The position numbers were made by a program, and so were the translations under genes. Under the pieces are notes generated by a model that was not told where the DNA came from, searched no databases, and was given only the letters and a program-made list of their open reading frames with translations. Shown here piece by piece: positions 29,283 to 36,880 of a DNA stretch of 64,000 bases. The stretch covers positions 1 to 64,000 of the forward strand of contig NZ_LQPH01000122.1 in the NCBI RefSeq assembly GCF_002102255.1, given 5' to 3'. Numbering within the stretch: position 1 is the first letter of the stretch; each line of letters begins with the position of its first letter. The DNA is from Mycobacterium nebraskense. Lineage in GTDB: Bacteria; Actinomycetota; Actinomycetes; Mycobacteriales; Mycobacteriaceae.

Positions 29283-29819
29283 GTGCCTTTCATCGAATGC
29301 ATCGCGTCCCGCGAGATCTATCGGAGCCAATGGATGGTGCTCCGCGAAGACGACATCCGTCGCCCGGACGGCAGCCCCGGCATCTACGGCGTGGTGGACA
29401 AACCGGACTATGCGCTGGTGATGCCATTCGATGGGCACCGCTTCCGGCTGGTCGAGCAGTTCCGGTACCCGCTCGGGGAGCGGCGGTGGGAATTCCCGCA
29501 AGGCACCGCCCCCGGCTTGGCGGACACCGACCCGTCCGAGTTGGCTGAGCGTGAGCTGCGTGAGGAAACGGGATTGATTGCCAGGTCATTTGAGGTGCTC
29601 GGCCAGCTTGATGTCGCTCCGGGCATGACCAGCCAGCGCGGGTGGGTGTTCTTGGCCACCGGGATCGCCGAAGGGGAACCGGATCTGGAGCACGAGGAAC
29701 AGGACATGCGCAGTGCCTGGTTCGACCGCGAGGACGTCGAGCAGATGATCCGTTCGGGAGTGATCGCCGACGCGCAGTCCGTCGCCGCCTACAGCCTGTT
29801 TCTGCTGCGGCGACCATGA
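29283..29819 (+). CDS. NUDIX hydrolase
   Basis: The 178-residue protein has a NUDIX helix ending ELAERELREETGL near residue 100. The REL-x-EE-x-GL core is intact, but the usual upstream Glu is Thr, and the Gly lies closer than the standard spacing. The overall form FIECIASREIYRSQWMVLRE and WEFPQGTAPG resembles ADP-ribose or nucleotide-sugar pyrophosphatases. GTG at 29283 is chosen; TTG at 29280 is equally possible, and neither has a strong ribosome site. Confidence 0.82.
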   Translation: MPFIECIASREIYRSQWMVLREDDIRRPDGSPGIYGVVDKPDYALVMPFDGHRFRLVEQFRYPLGERRWEFPQGTAPGLADTDPSELAERELREETGLIARSFEVLGQLDVAPGMTSQRGWVFLATGIAEGEPDLEHEEQDMRSAWFDREDVEQMIRSGVIADAQSVAAYSLFLLRRP

Positions 29820-29820
29820 A

Positions 29821-29852
29821 CAATGCGGGGACCCGCCGGGGTCCCCGCATTG
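29821..29852. terminator. Perfect 13-bp hairpin between convergent genes
   Basis: CAATGCGGGGACC (29821-29833) and GGTCCCCGCATTG (29840-29852) pair perfectly around a 6-nt loop. It lies one base after the NUDIX stop and 12 bases before the stop of the opposing gene, so it probably ends transcription from both sides. Confidence 0.8.
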
Positions 29853-29864
29853 TGGTGGTTGGCG

Positions 29865-30188
29865 TCAGGTCGAGGTGACGTACTGCGGGCAGTAGGCCGA
29901 AGCGGCGTCGACGGCGAACGTCTTGGAGCCCTTGGTGCTTAAGCCAGTCGACTGGGCCACGGCGCTGATGACCTCCTTGCTCGAGTGGCCCTGGTCGAGC
30001 GCGTTGCAGACGGCGTGTGCGTCCTTGATGGCGACCGAGGCGCTCGGCGGGGTGATGCCGTCCGACGCCAGCTGGGCGAGGAACGCGTCATCGACCGAAC
30101 TCGCGCCCGCGGTGCCGGCGAGGCCGAGCGCGGCCAGGCCCAGAGCGGCGGTGCCGACGACTGAGGCGGTGAAACGGCGAGAAAACAT
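29865..30188 (-). CDS. Exported DUF732 protein
   Basis: The 107-residue protein has a twin-basic start ([12 protein letters not shown]), a hydrophobic core and a cleavage site near AGTAGAS. The mature part has the DUF732 pattern: [11 protein letters not shown], then [10 protein letters not shown] and AYCPQY, with two conserved Cys probably in a disulfide. The family is small, exported and of unknown function in mycobacteria (Rv1291c is likely the counterpart). The ATG follows AAGGAG at good spacing. Confidence 0.85.
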   Translation of the reverse strand: MFSRRFTASVVGTAALGLAALGLAGTAGASSVDDAFLAQLASDGITPPSASVAIKDAHAVCNALDQGHSSKEVISAVAQSTGLSTKGSKTFAVDAASAYCPQYVTST

Positions 30189-30321
30189 TGGGGTCTCCTT
30201 GTGCTGATGTGGGTTTTCTGGTGGACGCTGGGTGCGTTGATCACAGAATCAGCACGGGGCCTTAACGGCTTCTCAACGAATTCTTGGCGGGCTATCAGCG
30301 GAGGGTCGCCGAACCCCCACC

Positions 30322-30846
30322 ATGGACCTGATGTTTGCGCGGTGGCGGTTGCGACGCGTTATGGCACTTAGCGCCGTCCCGATCGCGGGCCTCACGATGC
30401 CCGCGGTTCCGGCACACGCGGCGATGCCGTCGTGGAACGGAAAGTATTCGCTGGTGAGATACGCCGTCAGCAAGTCGGGTACGAGCGCGGCGGCCAGTCA
30501 ATCCGAACCCACATTCAGCGCCGACTACGTCTTCGTCACCACGTGCTCGTCAGGCAACTGCGTGGCGACCGCCACCAACGGCCCAGCCCCTAAGAACCCG
30601 ACGCTGCCCCAGCCGTCTCATTACATCTGGGACGGCACCCGGTGGGTCGAGCACTTCGGCTTCCAGTGGGATTGCTACATGGGCGAAGGCGTCCCGAAGG
30701 TGTGGGCGCCCGCCAAGTCATGGGCGTTCTACATGCCGCAGGCAGACGGATCGTTGCGCGGCACCTGGCACACCGACATCACCGGGGGCCCGTGCGGTGG
30801 AACCGTCGAAATGCCCGTGGCGGCGTTTCCCGCCGTGTCTGGATGA
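30322..30846 (+). CDS. Exported protein of unknown function
   Basis: The 174-residue protein has a signal peptide (RWRLRRVMALSAVPIAGL, cleavage near PAHAA) and a mature domain with paired Cys in TTCSSGNCV, WDCYMG and GGPCGG, probably making two disulfides. Several Trp-rich beta-like stretches (SHYIWDGTRWVEHFGFQW) suggest a compact beta domain. Similar exported proteins are common in mycobacteria, but I cannot name the family with confidence. No ribosome site precedes the ATG at 30322; the ATG at 30331 is an alternative. Confidence 0.65.
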   Translation: MDLMFARWRLRRVMALSAVPIAGLTMPAVPAHAAMPSWNGKYSLVRYAVSKSGTSAAASQSEPTFSADYVFVTTCSSGNCVATATNGPAPKNPTLPQPSHYIWDGTRWVEHFGFQWDCYMGEGVPKVWAPAKSWAFYMPQADGSLRGTWHTDITGGPCGGTVEMPVAAFPAVSG

Positions 30847-30869
30847 AAGTCCTTATTACCCAACTTGAG

Positions 30870-31586
30870 TCACTGCCGCGGCGCGGGCGTCATCGAGGCG
30901 ATGTAGTAGACCTCGTGCCCGGTCGGGTACCCGCCGCCATTGGTGGCGATATGAACGTGGTCGTAGTGGTTGAGGGTTTCCGAGCCGAGGTCGGCGGTCC
31001 AGCTGCCCCCGCCGACGCCCGGATAGATCTTCTGACGCCAGATCACGTGGTTGATTCCCCAGCGCTTCGCATTCGCCAGGGCGTAGCCGGCGATCTGGTT
31101 GCCGAGCTCGATGCCCTCGGGGCTGTTGTGGTTGGGGATCATTACGTCGATCGCCAACCCGTTGGGGTGCCAAGGCAGGGGATCTTCCCGGTACCCGAAG
31201 ATGGTCGTGATCTGCGGAAACAGCACGCTGATGGCGCGCTCCGCCCAGATCGTCTTGATCTGCAGCCTGTCCTCCGAGGCGATGCCACGGGGCAACGCGA
31301 CCTGGAATTGCTGAGCGGCGGCGGGCGCGCTGGCGGCCAACATTTCCACTTCCGCGGGACTCGCCGTGTGCGGCGCGCTGGTCGGTGCGGCGGCTGCGCT
31401 GGTGGGTGCCGCCGCCAGCGCGTTTGGCGCGCAGCATCGCGGCTTTGTGTCTTGGGCGTAGATCATGCCGGCCGCAAGCGCGAGCGAGCCCACGATCGCT
31501 AGCCAGCGCCCCCGGCCGTTGGCAAACACGTTCTTGCCCACGAGCTGCAGCTTAGTGCCGGGTGGGCACCTGTGGCCCGTTTTCAT
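30870..31586 (-). CDS. Membrane-anchored or exported M15-like (ARB-07466-type) domain protein
   Basis: The 238-residue protein has one hydrophobic segment (WLAIVGSLALAAGMIY, about 28-45), an Ala/Pro/Ser-rich linker and a C-terminal domain with HPNGLAIDVMIP and HYDHVHIATNG. The H-x6-D and H-x-H pattern resembles zinc ligands of M15 D-Ala-D-Ala peptidases, as in the ARB-07466-like family. A role in cell-wall turnover is possible but unproven. ATG at 31586 has GGAAAT upstream; some downstream starts would lose only cytoplasmic residues. Confidence 0.68.
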   Translation of the reverse strand: MKTGHRCPPGTKLQLVGKNVFANGRGRWLAIVGSLALAAGMIYAQDTKPRCCAPNALAAAPTSAAAAPTSAPHTASPAEVEMLAASAPAAAQQFQVALPRGIASEDRLQIKTIWAERAISVLFPQITTIFGYREDPLPWHPNGLAIDVMIPNHNSPEGIELGNQIAGYALANAKRWGINHVIWRQKIYPGVGGGSWTADLGSETLNHYDHVHIATNGGGYPTGHEVYYIASMTPAPRQ

Positions 31587-31647
31587 TTGGATTTCCAGGT
31601 CGGGCGAATATGCCCTCAGCGGCCCCAGGTCGGGCCACAATGACACC

Positions 31648-32148
31648 ATGCCCGGCCAGTCCTTCGCCGATACCAATGCGTTCCACCGGATGATGCGTCG
31701 CTTCGCGTCCACGACGGTGGGTGCGGCGCTCCTTCGCCCCACGGCGCACCACCTCGACCGATTCATCACCAGGATCACCGGTGGTAGAAGCAGCTTCGCC
31801 GGGGTCGCAACCGGCATCCCCGTGGTCATGCTCACCACGACCGGCGCCAAGTCCGGCGAGCCCCGCACCGTCGCCGTGTACGGAATCCCGCATCCGGATG
31901 GCTTGGCCCTCATCGCGTCCAACTTTGGCGGCGCTAACCATCCCGCCTGGTACCACAACCTCAAGGCGCACCCCGAAGCGACGGTGGCCATCGGCCGTGA
32001 CACCTGGCGTGCGAACGCGCGGCTCGCAACGCCCAGCGAGCGCGACGAGATCTGGGCGAAGGGCCTCGAGCTGTACCCCGGCTGGCGGAAGTACGAAGTG
32101 CGAGCCGGAAAGCGCCACATCGAGGCGTTCGTGCTGGTGCGAGGTTGA
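31648..32148 (+). CDS. Ddn-like F420-dependent nitroreductase family protein
   Basis: The 166-residue protein has the split-barrel signature of the deazaflavin-dependent nitroreductase family (PF04075): VVMLTTTGAKSGEPRTVAV, then ASNFGGANHPAWYHNLKAHP. These bind F420H2 and reduce quinones or, in Ddn, nitroimidazole prodrugs. Which substrate this member uses is unknown. It is the last chromosomal gene before the island; 33 bases separate its stop from the att repeat. Confidence 0.85.
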   Translation: MPGQSFADTNAFHRMMRRFASTTVGAALLRPTAHHLDRFITRITGGRSSFAGVATGIPVVMLTTTGAKSGEPRTVAVYGIPHPDGLALIASNFGGANHPAWYHNLKAHPEATVAIGRDTWRANARLATPSERDEIWAKGLELYPGWRKYEVRAGKRHIEAFVLVRG

Positions 32149-32180
32149 GGTGGCTGCGCGGGATTAATGCGCTGATCAGA

Positions 32181-32203
32181 GAGTGCCCCCGGCAGGATTC
32201 GAA
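32181..32203. repeat. Left attachment site core
   Basis: The 23 bases GAGTGCCCCCGGCAGGATTC plus GAA match 42070-42092 exactly, and correspond to the 3' end of tRNA-Arg including the discriminator base. Homology ends at the next base, where the rest of a tRNA gene is missing. This copy is therefore the displaced tRNA end on the integrase side. Confidence 0.9.
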
Positions 32204-32274
32204 AATGCCGCCCTGTTGGTTGCCCGCATCAGCAACTAGCTGCGATTACCGCCGCTGAGCTGCTGATAAGCTTA

Positions 32275-32325
32275 GGCTAGCGACGTGCACTAGTTAGCGC
32301 AAGCGTGCATGAGCTAGCACGTTGA
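32275..32325. promoter_or_regulatory. Candidate integrase arm-type or regulatory repeats before int
   Basis: Between the att core and the integrase lie related motifs GACGTGCACTAG (32282-32293) and AAGCGTGCATGAG, plus an inverted form CTAGCACGT. A similar AACGTCACTAG occurs at 33564-33574 between int and xis. Clusters of short direct and inverted repeats next to an att site are typical of integrase or excisionase arm sites; the assignment is inferred. Confidence 0.4.
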
Positions 32326-32354
32326 CAACAGGCAGATAACAGAGCGGAGCAAAA

Positions 32355-33497
32355 GTGGCCGGTAAGAAGGGCCGCCGCGGCTGGGGCTGGCTGCGCAAGT
32401 CAGGCAAGACAACCTGGCAGGCGTCCTACGTCGGCCCCGACCTACTACGCCACCGGGCGGCCAAGACCTTCTCCGCGAAAATGGACGGGGAAGAATGGCT
32501 CGCCAAGGAACGGCGACTCATCGAGCTGGGCATCTGGACACCACCCGCGCAGCGCGAGGCCGAGAAGCGTGCCGGCGCCCTCACCGTTGCCGAATACGCC
32601 GCCAAGTGGGTTGAGCAGCGCCCACTGAAAGGCCGCACGAAAGCCGGATACGAGAGCATCGTCGAGCGCCGGATCAAAGATTCGATACTCGGCCAGGTGC
32701 AGCTGTCCAATCTGACCGCGGAGGCCGTTCGGTCGTGGTACGCCGCCATGAACGCCGAGAAGCCGACCGCGAAGGCACACTCCTACCAGCTTTTGCACGC
32801 CGTGTGCGCCACCGCCGTGGGGGATGGCCTGTTGCCGGCGAACCCGTGCCAGATTCCGAAGGCGATGGCCGCCAAGACTCAACGCGCGGCCGTCGTCCTG
32901 ACTCCCGCCGAGATCGCCGCCCTCGCCGATGCGATCGAGCCGCAGCGCCTGCGGACACTGGTGCTGGTCGCCGCATGGTGCGGCCCCCGCTGGGGAGAAC
33001 TCATGGAACTGCGCCGCCGCGACGTGGCCGCCGACGGCTCGACGATCACCATTGCGCGCGGCGCCACACACCGGCAAGGCGTGTGCCGCATTGATACGCC
33101 GAAGTCGGGCAAGGGCCGCACGGTGGTGGTGCCCCCGCACATTCGCCCCGACCTAATGGCTCACCTGGCCGCTATCGCTGACGGGGCCGATACGCTGCTG
33201 TGGCCGCCGGCGCGGGGCGGCTGCCACATGGACGGGAAAGTGTTCCGCGACAGCTATTTCAACCCCGCGCTAGACACAATTGGCCGCGACGGCGTGAACA
33301 AGCCGAGACCGACTGTGCACGGGCTGCGGCATTTCAGCGGTACGCAGACAGCGCGCGTGGCCAACCTCGCCGAATCGATGCAGCGGTTGGGCCACTCCAC
33401 CGCCCGCGCAAGCCTGATCTACCAGCAGGCCGTCAGCGGCCGCGACGCCGAGGTGGCCGATGCGCTGTCGAAACTCGCTGAGAAGCAAGCAAATTAG
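32355..33497 (+). CDS. int: Tyrosine recombinase integrase of the island
   Basis: The 380-residue integrase has an N-terminal arm-binding region (about 1-60), a SAM-like core-binding domain (about 75-175) and a catalytic domain with R212 (CGPRWGEL), K250 (DTPKSGKGR), H322 and R325 (VHGLRHFSG), H347 (RLGHSTA) and Y356 (SLIYQQA). All six active residues are present. It should catalyse integration at the tRNA-Arg 3' end. The length is like the phiRv2 integrase (about 375 aa). It starts with GTG at 32355 and reads away from the left att core, 151 bases from it. Confidence 0.95.
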   Translation: MAGKKGRRGWGWLRKSGKTTWQASYVGPDLLRHRAAKTFSAKMDGEEWLAKERRLIELGIWTPPAQREAEKRAGALTVAEYAAKWVEQRPLKGRTKAGYESIVERRIKDSILGQVQLSNLTAEAVRSWYAAMNAEKPTAKAHSYQLLHAVCATAVGDGLLPANPCQIPKAMAAKTQRAAVVLTPAEIAALADAIEPQRLRTLVLVAAWCGPRWGELMELRRRDVAADGSTITIARGATHRQGVCRIDTPKSGKGRTVVVPPHIRPDLMAHLAAIADGADTLLWPPARGGCHMDGKVFRDSYFNPALDTIGRDGVNKPRPTVHGLRHFSGTQTARVANLAESMQRLGHSTARASLIYQQAVSGRDAEVADALSKLAEKQAN

Positions 33498-33702
33498 CCC
33501 AGTCAACACTAGACGTTTCGAAAGCCCAGACCTGCTGATTTTTCGACTAGCGTAACGTGCGCAAACGTCACTAGTGGGCCCAAACGTTCAGTCGACACTA
33601 TTTGCCGTCAGCAACCCCGATTTGGCCAAAAGCCCTGTTAATCGTCTAGTAAACACACCTACGCCGTTTGCTACATACCGGCACTCGGCATAACTTTGAG
33701 GT

Positions 33703-34083
33703 ATGTCACAGCAACACCTCACGATCAACCAAGCCGCCGAACGGTTGGGTGTGCACCCCGTCACCGTCAGGCGCTACTTGGCCCGAAACATACTGCGCGG
33801 CTATCGCATTGGCCCGCGCATGATTCGCATCCGCGCCGACGACATCGACGCAATGAGCAAGCCCATCGGCTGGCGCCGCATGAGTCCGCCCGCGGCGCCA
33901 GCCGCACCTCGCCCCGGCGTTAGTACTCCGCCGACCACTATGTTGAGCACCGACAAATGGAAAACCGATTGGGAGCGCCGCGCCCAGCGCGCAGCCGTCG
34001 ATCCTCGCTACTTCGACATGATGCCCCGCGGCGTCCGTGAACGCGCGAAACAGCTCCAGGCGCAAGCGGGTGAATCCGCATGA
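33703..34083 (+). CDS. Excisionase-like MerR/HTH_17 DNA-binding protein
   Basis: The 126-residue protein starts with a MerR-type helix-turn-helix plus wing (LTINQAAERLGVHPVTVRRY, then IGPRMIRIRADDID), as in phage excisionases. The C-terminal half is basic and unstructured in appearance. Position just after int, in the same direction, suggests a recombination directionality factor or a repressor. GAGG lies only one base from the ATG, so the message may be leaderless or the start is weak. It overlaps the next gene by ATGA. Confidence 0.75.
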   Translation: MSQQHLTINQAAERLGVHPVTVRRYLARNILRGYRIGPRMIRIRADDIDAMSKPIGWRRMSPPAAPAAPRPGVSTPPTTMLSTDKWKTDWERRAQRAAVDPRYFDMMPRGVRERAKQLQAQAGESA

Positions 34084-35489
34084 GCGCCAAGAAGTCCAAC
34101 AAGCCGGCCAGCGGTGACAGCGACCAGAAGCCTGACCGTGCCGCCGTCAGAGCGGCGAACCTTGCGAAGTTCGATTGGTCGCGCGATGTCAGCGCCGACC
34201 CGCATCTGTCGCAGGCGGCTAAGCATCTGGCGTCGCGGATGGCGATCGACAAGTTCGGCCCCAACGGCACAGCCAGGGCCACCCAAAAGGAACTCGCCAG
34301 GATCTGCGGCACGACGATACGCACCATTCGCCGCGCCACCACTGAATTGGGGTACGGCAACTATTGGGATGTCGTCCAATTGGGCGGGGCGAACCGTTAC
34401 ACGCTGGTTCCGCCGGATGAACGCGTTGAGCGGTGGTATGCCGCCTGCCGACAGTGGGATTCAATCTGCCGTAAATGGGACAGGTGGAAATTTGAAGATA
34501 ATCGCCGGTTGGAAAAGGAAGCACAGGCCTCGTGGCTCGACGCCGAAGCCCGCGCAAAAGACGAATTCACGATGCCGATATTCGAGGCGGCCGCGCGACG
34601 GGCGAGCGAAAACAAGGTGACGGACCCGTACGGTTTTGCGATCCACATGTCAGAACAATGGTGGGACTGGAAGGTCAGGATCAAATGCCCGGGCTCGCCC
34701 AAGATCGTCGGGCGGATCAACGCGGCGACCGACGAGCAGATCGTGGAGCTAGCCACGCGGCGGGGCTACCACACACCGGCGCCGCGCTGCACCGAATGCG
34801 CTACCGAACTTCCGGCCGACCGCGCCGAACTGGCCGTCTGCATCGACTGCTCGTGGACCGTCGCCGAAATGCCCGAGGCGGACAATATGTCCGCACAGGC
34901 GGACAAGATCGACACCCTAGGCGGACAAAACCGGCACCCTAGGCGGACAGAATCGGTACCCCAGGCGGACAAGGCCGGCGCGCTGAACTGCGGAAACGGC
35001 AACTCTACAAGTACTTCAAGTACTCCCAAGTACGTAGAAGTACTACAAGACGCGTCCCCTACCGGGCGCGCGCCTACGGGCGCGCCGTCCGGGGCCGCTC
35101 AAAACATCCCATCACCCCAACCCGTCGCGGGTGGGCAAGCCATGGGCGGCACTGGGCGGCCGGATTGCCAGCTCTGCGACGACAACGGCCACGCGCTGCG
35201 CCTGGACAACGGCGAGCCGATCGCGGTGACGCTGTCCCTCGATTCCGACGATTGGGACGACTACGACCTGGATAACAACGAACGGCCGTTTATGTGCACC
35301 CATTCACTGGCCGGAAATAGGTGTGAACTGAAACGGCTTGCAGATGATGCCGATGCCGATTGGGCGCCCACATGGACTGGGTACGGTGAGGAAATCGACG
35401 GACCCGATTATGATTATGACGAGGAAGAAATTCACGCGGAAATGACCGGCGCGGCATCGCAATTCACAGACCAGAGGGTAGGGCAATAA
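34080..35489 (+). CDS. Replication-initiator-like protein of the island
   Basis: The 469-residue protein has a winged helix near residues 65-110 (TQKELARICGTTIRTIRRAT), a C4 zinc ribbon (C237, C240, C254, C257) and a second Cys cluster (CQLCDDNGH, later MCTHS). A disordered stretch between them (about 262-330) is encoded by five 22-bp iterons and four AAGTAC repeats. The C-terminus is very acidic (DYDYDEEEI). No helicase or primase motif is seen. HTH plus zinc motif plus repeats inside the gene fit a Rep that binds its own coding sequence. It is coupled to xis and to the next gene (TAATG). Confidence 0.65.
   Translation: MSAKKSNKPASGDSDQKPDRAAVRAANLAKFDWSRDVSADPHLSQAAKHLASRMAIDKFGPNGTARATQKELARICGTTIRTIRRATTELGYGNYWDVVQLGGANRYTLVPPDERVERWYAACRQWDSICRKWDRWKFEDNRRLEKEAQASWLDAEARAKDEFTMPIFEAAARRASENKVTDPYGFAIHMSEQWWDWKVRIKCPGSPKIVGRINAATDEQIVELATRRGYHTPAPRCTECATELPADRAELAVCIDCSWTVAEMPEADNMSAQADKIDTLGGQNRHPRRTESVPQADKAGALNCGNGNSTSTSSTPKYVEVLQDASPTGRAPTGAPSGAAQNIPSPQPVAGGQAMGGTGRPDCQLCDDNGHALRLDNGEPIAVTLSLDSDDWDDYDLDNNERPFMCTHSLAGNRCELKRLADDADADWAPTWTGYGEEIDGPDYDYDEEEIHAEMTGAASQFTDQRVGQ
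34876..34972. repeat. Five iterons inside the rep-like gene, candidate replication origin
   Basis: AGGCGGACAA occurs at 34876, 34897, 34919 and 34963, and AGGCGGACAG at 34941. Spacings are 21, 22, 22 and 22 bases, about two DNA turns. Copies 2-4 share further bases (GACACCCT, GGCACCCT, GGTACCCC). Because 22 is not a multiple of three, successive copies encode different peptides, so the repeat is kept as DNA. This is the form of a Rep-binding iteron array. Confidence 0.85.
35009..35044. other. AT-richer AAGTAC repeats next to the iterons, candidate unwinding element
   Basis: AAGTAC begins at 35009, 35018, 35028 and 35038, that is every 9-10 bases, about once per helical turn. Three copies form the palindrome AGTACT. 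The patch is clearly richer in A and T than its surroundings and lies 36 bases after the last iteron, followed by a very GC-rich stretch. A DNA-unwinding element is inferred. Confidence 0.6.
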
Positions 35490-35755
35490 TGTCTCACGTT
35501 GAGAAACAATTCTGCATCGACAGGACATTTCAGGTTGGCAGTGGATGTGTGCTGGCCGTGCTCATCGACCAGGATGGCGCGCAGTCGTTCCACGCTTTCA
35601 CGCCCGAATGGTTCGACGGGTCGGTTCCTGGCGAACGCCGCCGCACCCGGTACCGGCTGCCCGCCCATGAGCGGACTGGGCCGCTCCCGCCCGCATGGCA
35701 GCGCCGCGTTGAGGGCCGCCCGCTACCAAGCGGCCAATATAACCGGGCGACGTAA
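35489..35755 (+). CDS. Small island protein of unknown function
   Basis: The 88-residue protein shares its first base with the stop of the rep-like gene (TAATG). The N-terminal half (QFCIDRTFQVGSGCVLAVL) looks like a beta hairpin followed by HAFTPEWFDG; the C-terminal half is basic and proline-rich. I recognise no family. Its last 89 bases overlap the HNH-like gene in another frame. Confidence 0.6.
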   Translation: MSHVEKQFCIDRTFQVGSGCVLAVLIDQDGAQSFHAFTPEWFDGSVPGERRRTRYRLPAHERTGPLPPAWQRRVEGRPLPSGQYNRAT

Positions 35756-35945
35756 ACCCGGCGGCCGGGCCGCGGACAACGCCGACCGCGACCGCTGCAT
35801 ATGGGGCCACGACCTCACGCCCGGCCACCCAAACACTTTCACCTACCGAGACAAACACGGCTACTGGCACCGGGTCTGCCGGCCATGCCGCAACCGCCGA
35901 TCCCGACAGCTTTACCACCGCGAAAGGAACACCCAACCATCATGA
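35667..35945 (+). CDS. Phage HNH/zinc-finger-like protein
   Basis: The 92-residue protein has a C-terminal domain with RCIWGHDLTPGHPNTF and RVCRPCRNRR. The C-x3-H...C-x2-C arrangement, with Gly-His and a downstream Asn, is the form of small mycobacteriophage HNH or endonuclease VII-like proteins. In phages an HNH gene often lies by the terminase and helps packaging. Here no terminase is visible, so it may help a helper enzyme. The start at 35667 is uncertain because it overlaps the previous gene by 89 bases. The stop overlaps the next gene by ATGA. Confidence 0.6.
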   Translation: MSGLGRSRPHGSAALRAARYQAANITGRRKPGGRAADNADRDRCIWGHDLTPGHPNTFTYRDKHGYWHRVCRPCRNRRSRQLYHRERNTQPS

Positions 35946-36208
35946 CCGAAGCGACGATGGAGCCGTTCACCCGGCCCGACGACGAAATCACCATCATCCC
36001 CAAGGACTTCAAGTTCGGCTATCTGGGCCACAGTGACAGCGAGGACGCGATCTCGATTCATGTGACCGATGCGCGCGTGGGCAGCGTCGCGCTGGTGATG
36101 AACGCGGCCAGCGCCCACCATGTCGCGCAGCATCTTGCGGCGATGGTGGCCGGCATCGACCAGTTACGCGAGGAGCACGACCGCCGAATCGGGAAGGGCG
36201 ACAACTGA
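35942..36208 (+). CDS. Small acidic island protein
   Basis: The 88-residue protein is acidic and looks well folded: beta strands (DEITIIPKDFKFGYLG, DAISIHVTDARVGSVALVM), then a helix (SAHHVAQHLAAMVAGIDQLR). It has no known motif. Overlaps of one to four bases tie it to the HNH-like gene before it and the scaffold-like gene after it, which suggests a structural or assembly role by position only. Confidence 0.6.
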   Translation: MTEATMEPFTRPDDEITIIPKDFKFGYLGHSDSEDAISIHVTDARVGSVALVMNAASAHHVAQHLAAMVAGIDQLREEHDRRIGKGDN

Positions 36209-36732
36209 TGACCGACACCACCGCCACCGAATCCGCTGTCCCGGCGCCCACGTCAACGGACGCGGCCGAAACCCCCGCCGTGGGCACCGATACCCCCGGA
36301 GAAGCGGAGAGCGGCTCTCAGGGCGAGAACGGCGAGGCCAGCGAGGAGCCGAAAGGCCGGGCCGCCCAATACCGCAAACGAGCCCAGGACGCCGAGGCGA
36401 AAGTCGCTGAAGTTGAGGCACAGTCGGCGGAACTGGCCGCCACGGTCGAGCGGCTGCAGCGGCTGCACGTCGAGCAGTCGATCGCCGCCACCGGACTGAA
36501 GCCGGCCGCCGTGTTCGCCGTCGCCCAGCTCTCCGAGCTTATCGGCGAGGATGGCCTGCCGGACAAGTCGAAACTCGATGCGGCCGTGCACGCAGCGCAG
36601 GAGCAGCTCGGTGCGGCACCCAAACCCGCTGCCGTGCAACGCCAGCGCGGCATGGTCAGCGGCGCATCGGGGTATCCGGCCGGGCCGAAGTCAAACGGCT
36701 GGGCGGCCGCGTTCAGCCCGCCAGACGATTAA
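36208..36732 (+). CDS. Probable capsid scaffold protein
   Basis: The 174-residue protein has an acidic, Thr/Ala/Pro-rich N-terminus, a central coiled coil (about 50-95, KRAQDAEAKVAEVEAQSAEL), a short folded region (about 95-135) and a flexible tail ending NGWAAAFSPPDD. Length, charge, coiled coil and place right before the major capsid gene are those of phage scaffold proteins such as DUF4355-type. No protease domain is fused to it, in contrast to the larger protease-capsid proteins of phiRv1/phiRv2. The function is inferred. Confidence 0.65.
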   Translation: MTDTTATESAVPAPTSTDAAETPAVGTDTPGEAESGSQGENGEASEEPKGRAAQYRKRAQDAEAKVAEVEAQSAELAATVERLQRLHVEQSIAATGLKPAAVFAVAQLSELIGEDGLPDKSKLDAAVHAAQEQLGAAPKPAAVQRQRGMVSGASGYPAGPKSNGWAAAFSPPDD

Positions 36733-36880
36733 CGGTACCCCGGCACGGTATGCTGATGGGGACGCGCAGTACCGGCGCCCGAGCAGACCGTCGCCCGGCC
36801 GGAACCGTAGCGGGAACCCAACCTGTTACCTCTTGCGCGCTGCTGGCTGCCGGTGCGCCCCAGCAATTTAGGAGCCAACC

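Noticed and set aside
32322..32327. TTGACA as the -35 of an integrase promoter
   Set aside because: No -10-like hexamer lies 16-18 bases downstream; the nearest candidate is only seven bases away.
34897..34972. Peptide repeat in the rep-like protein
   Set aside because: The 22-base period shifts frame each time, so no peptide repeat results; the repeat was assigned to DNA instead.
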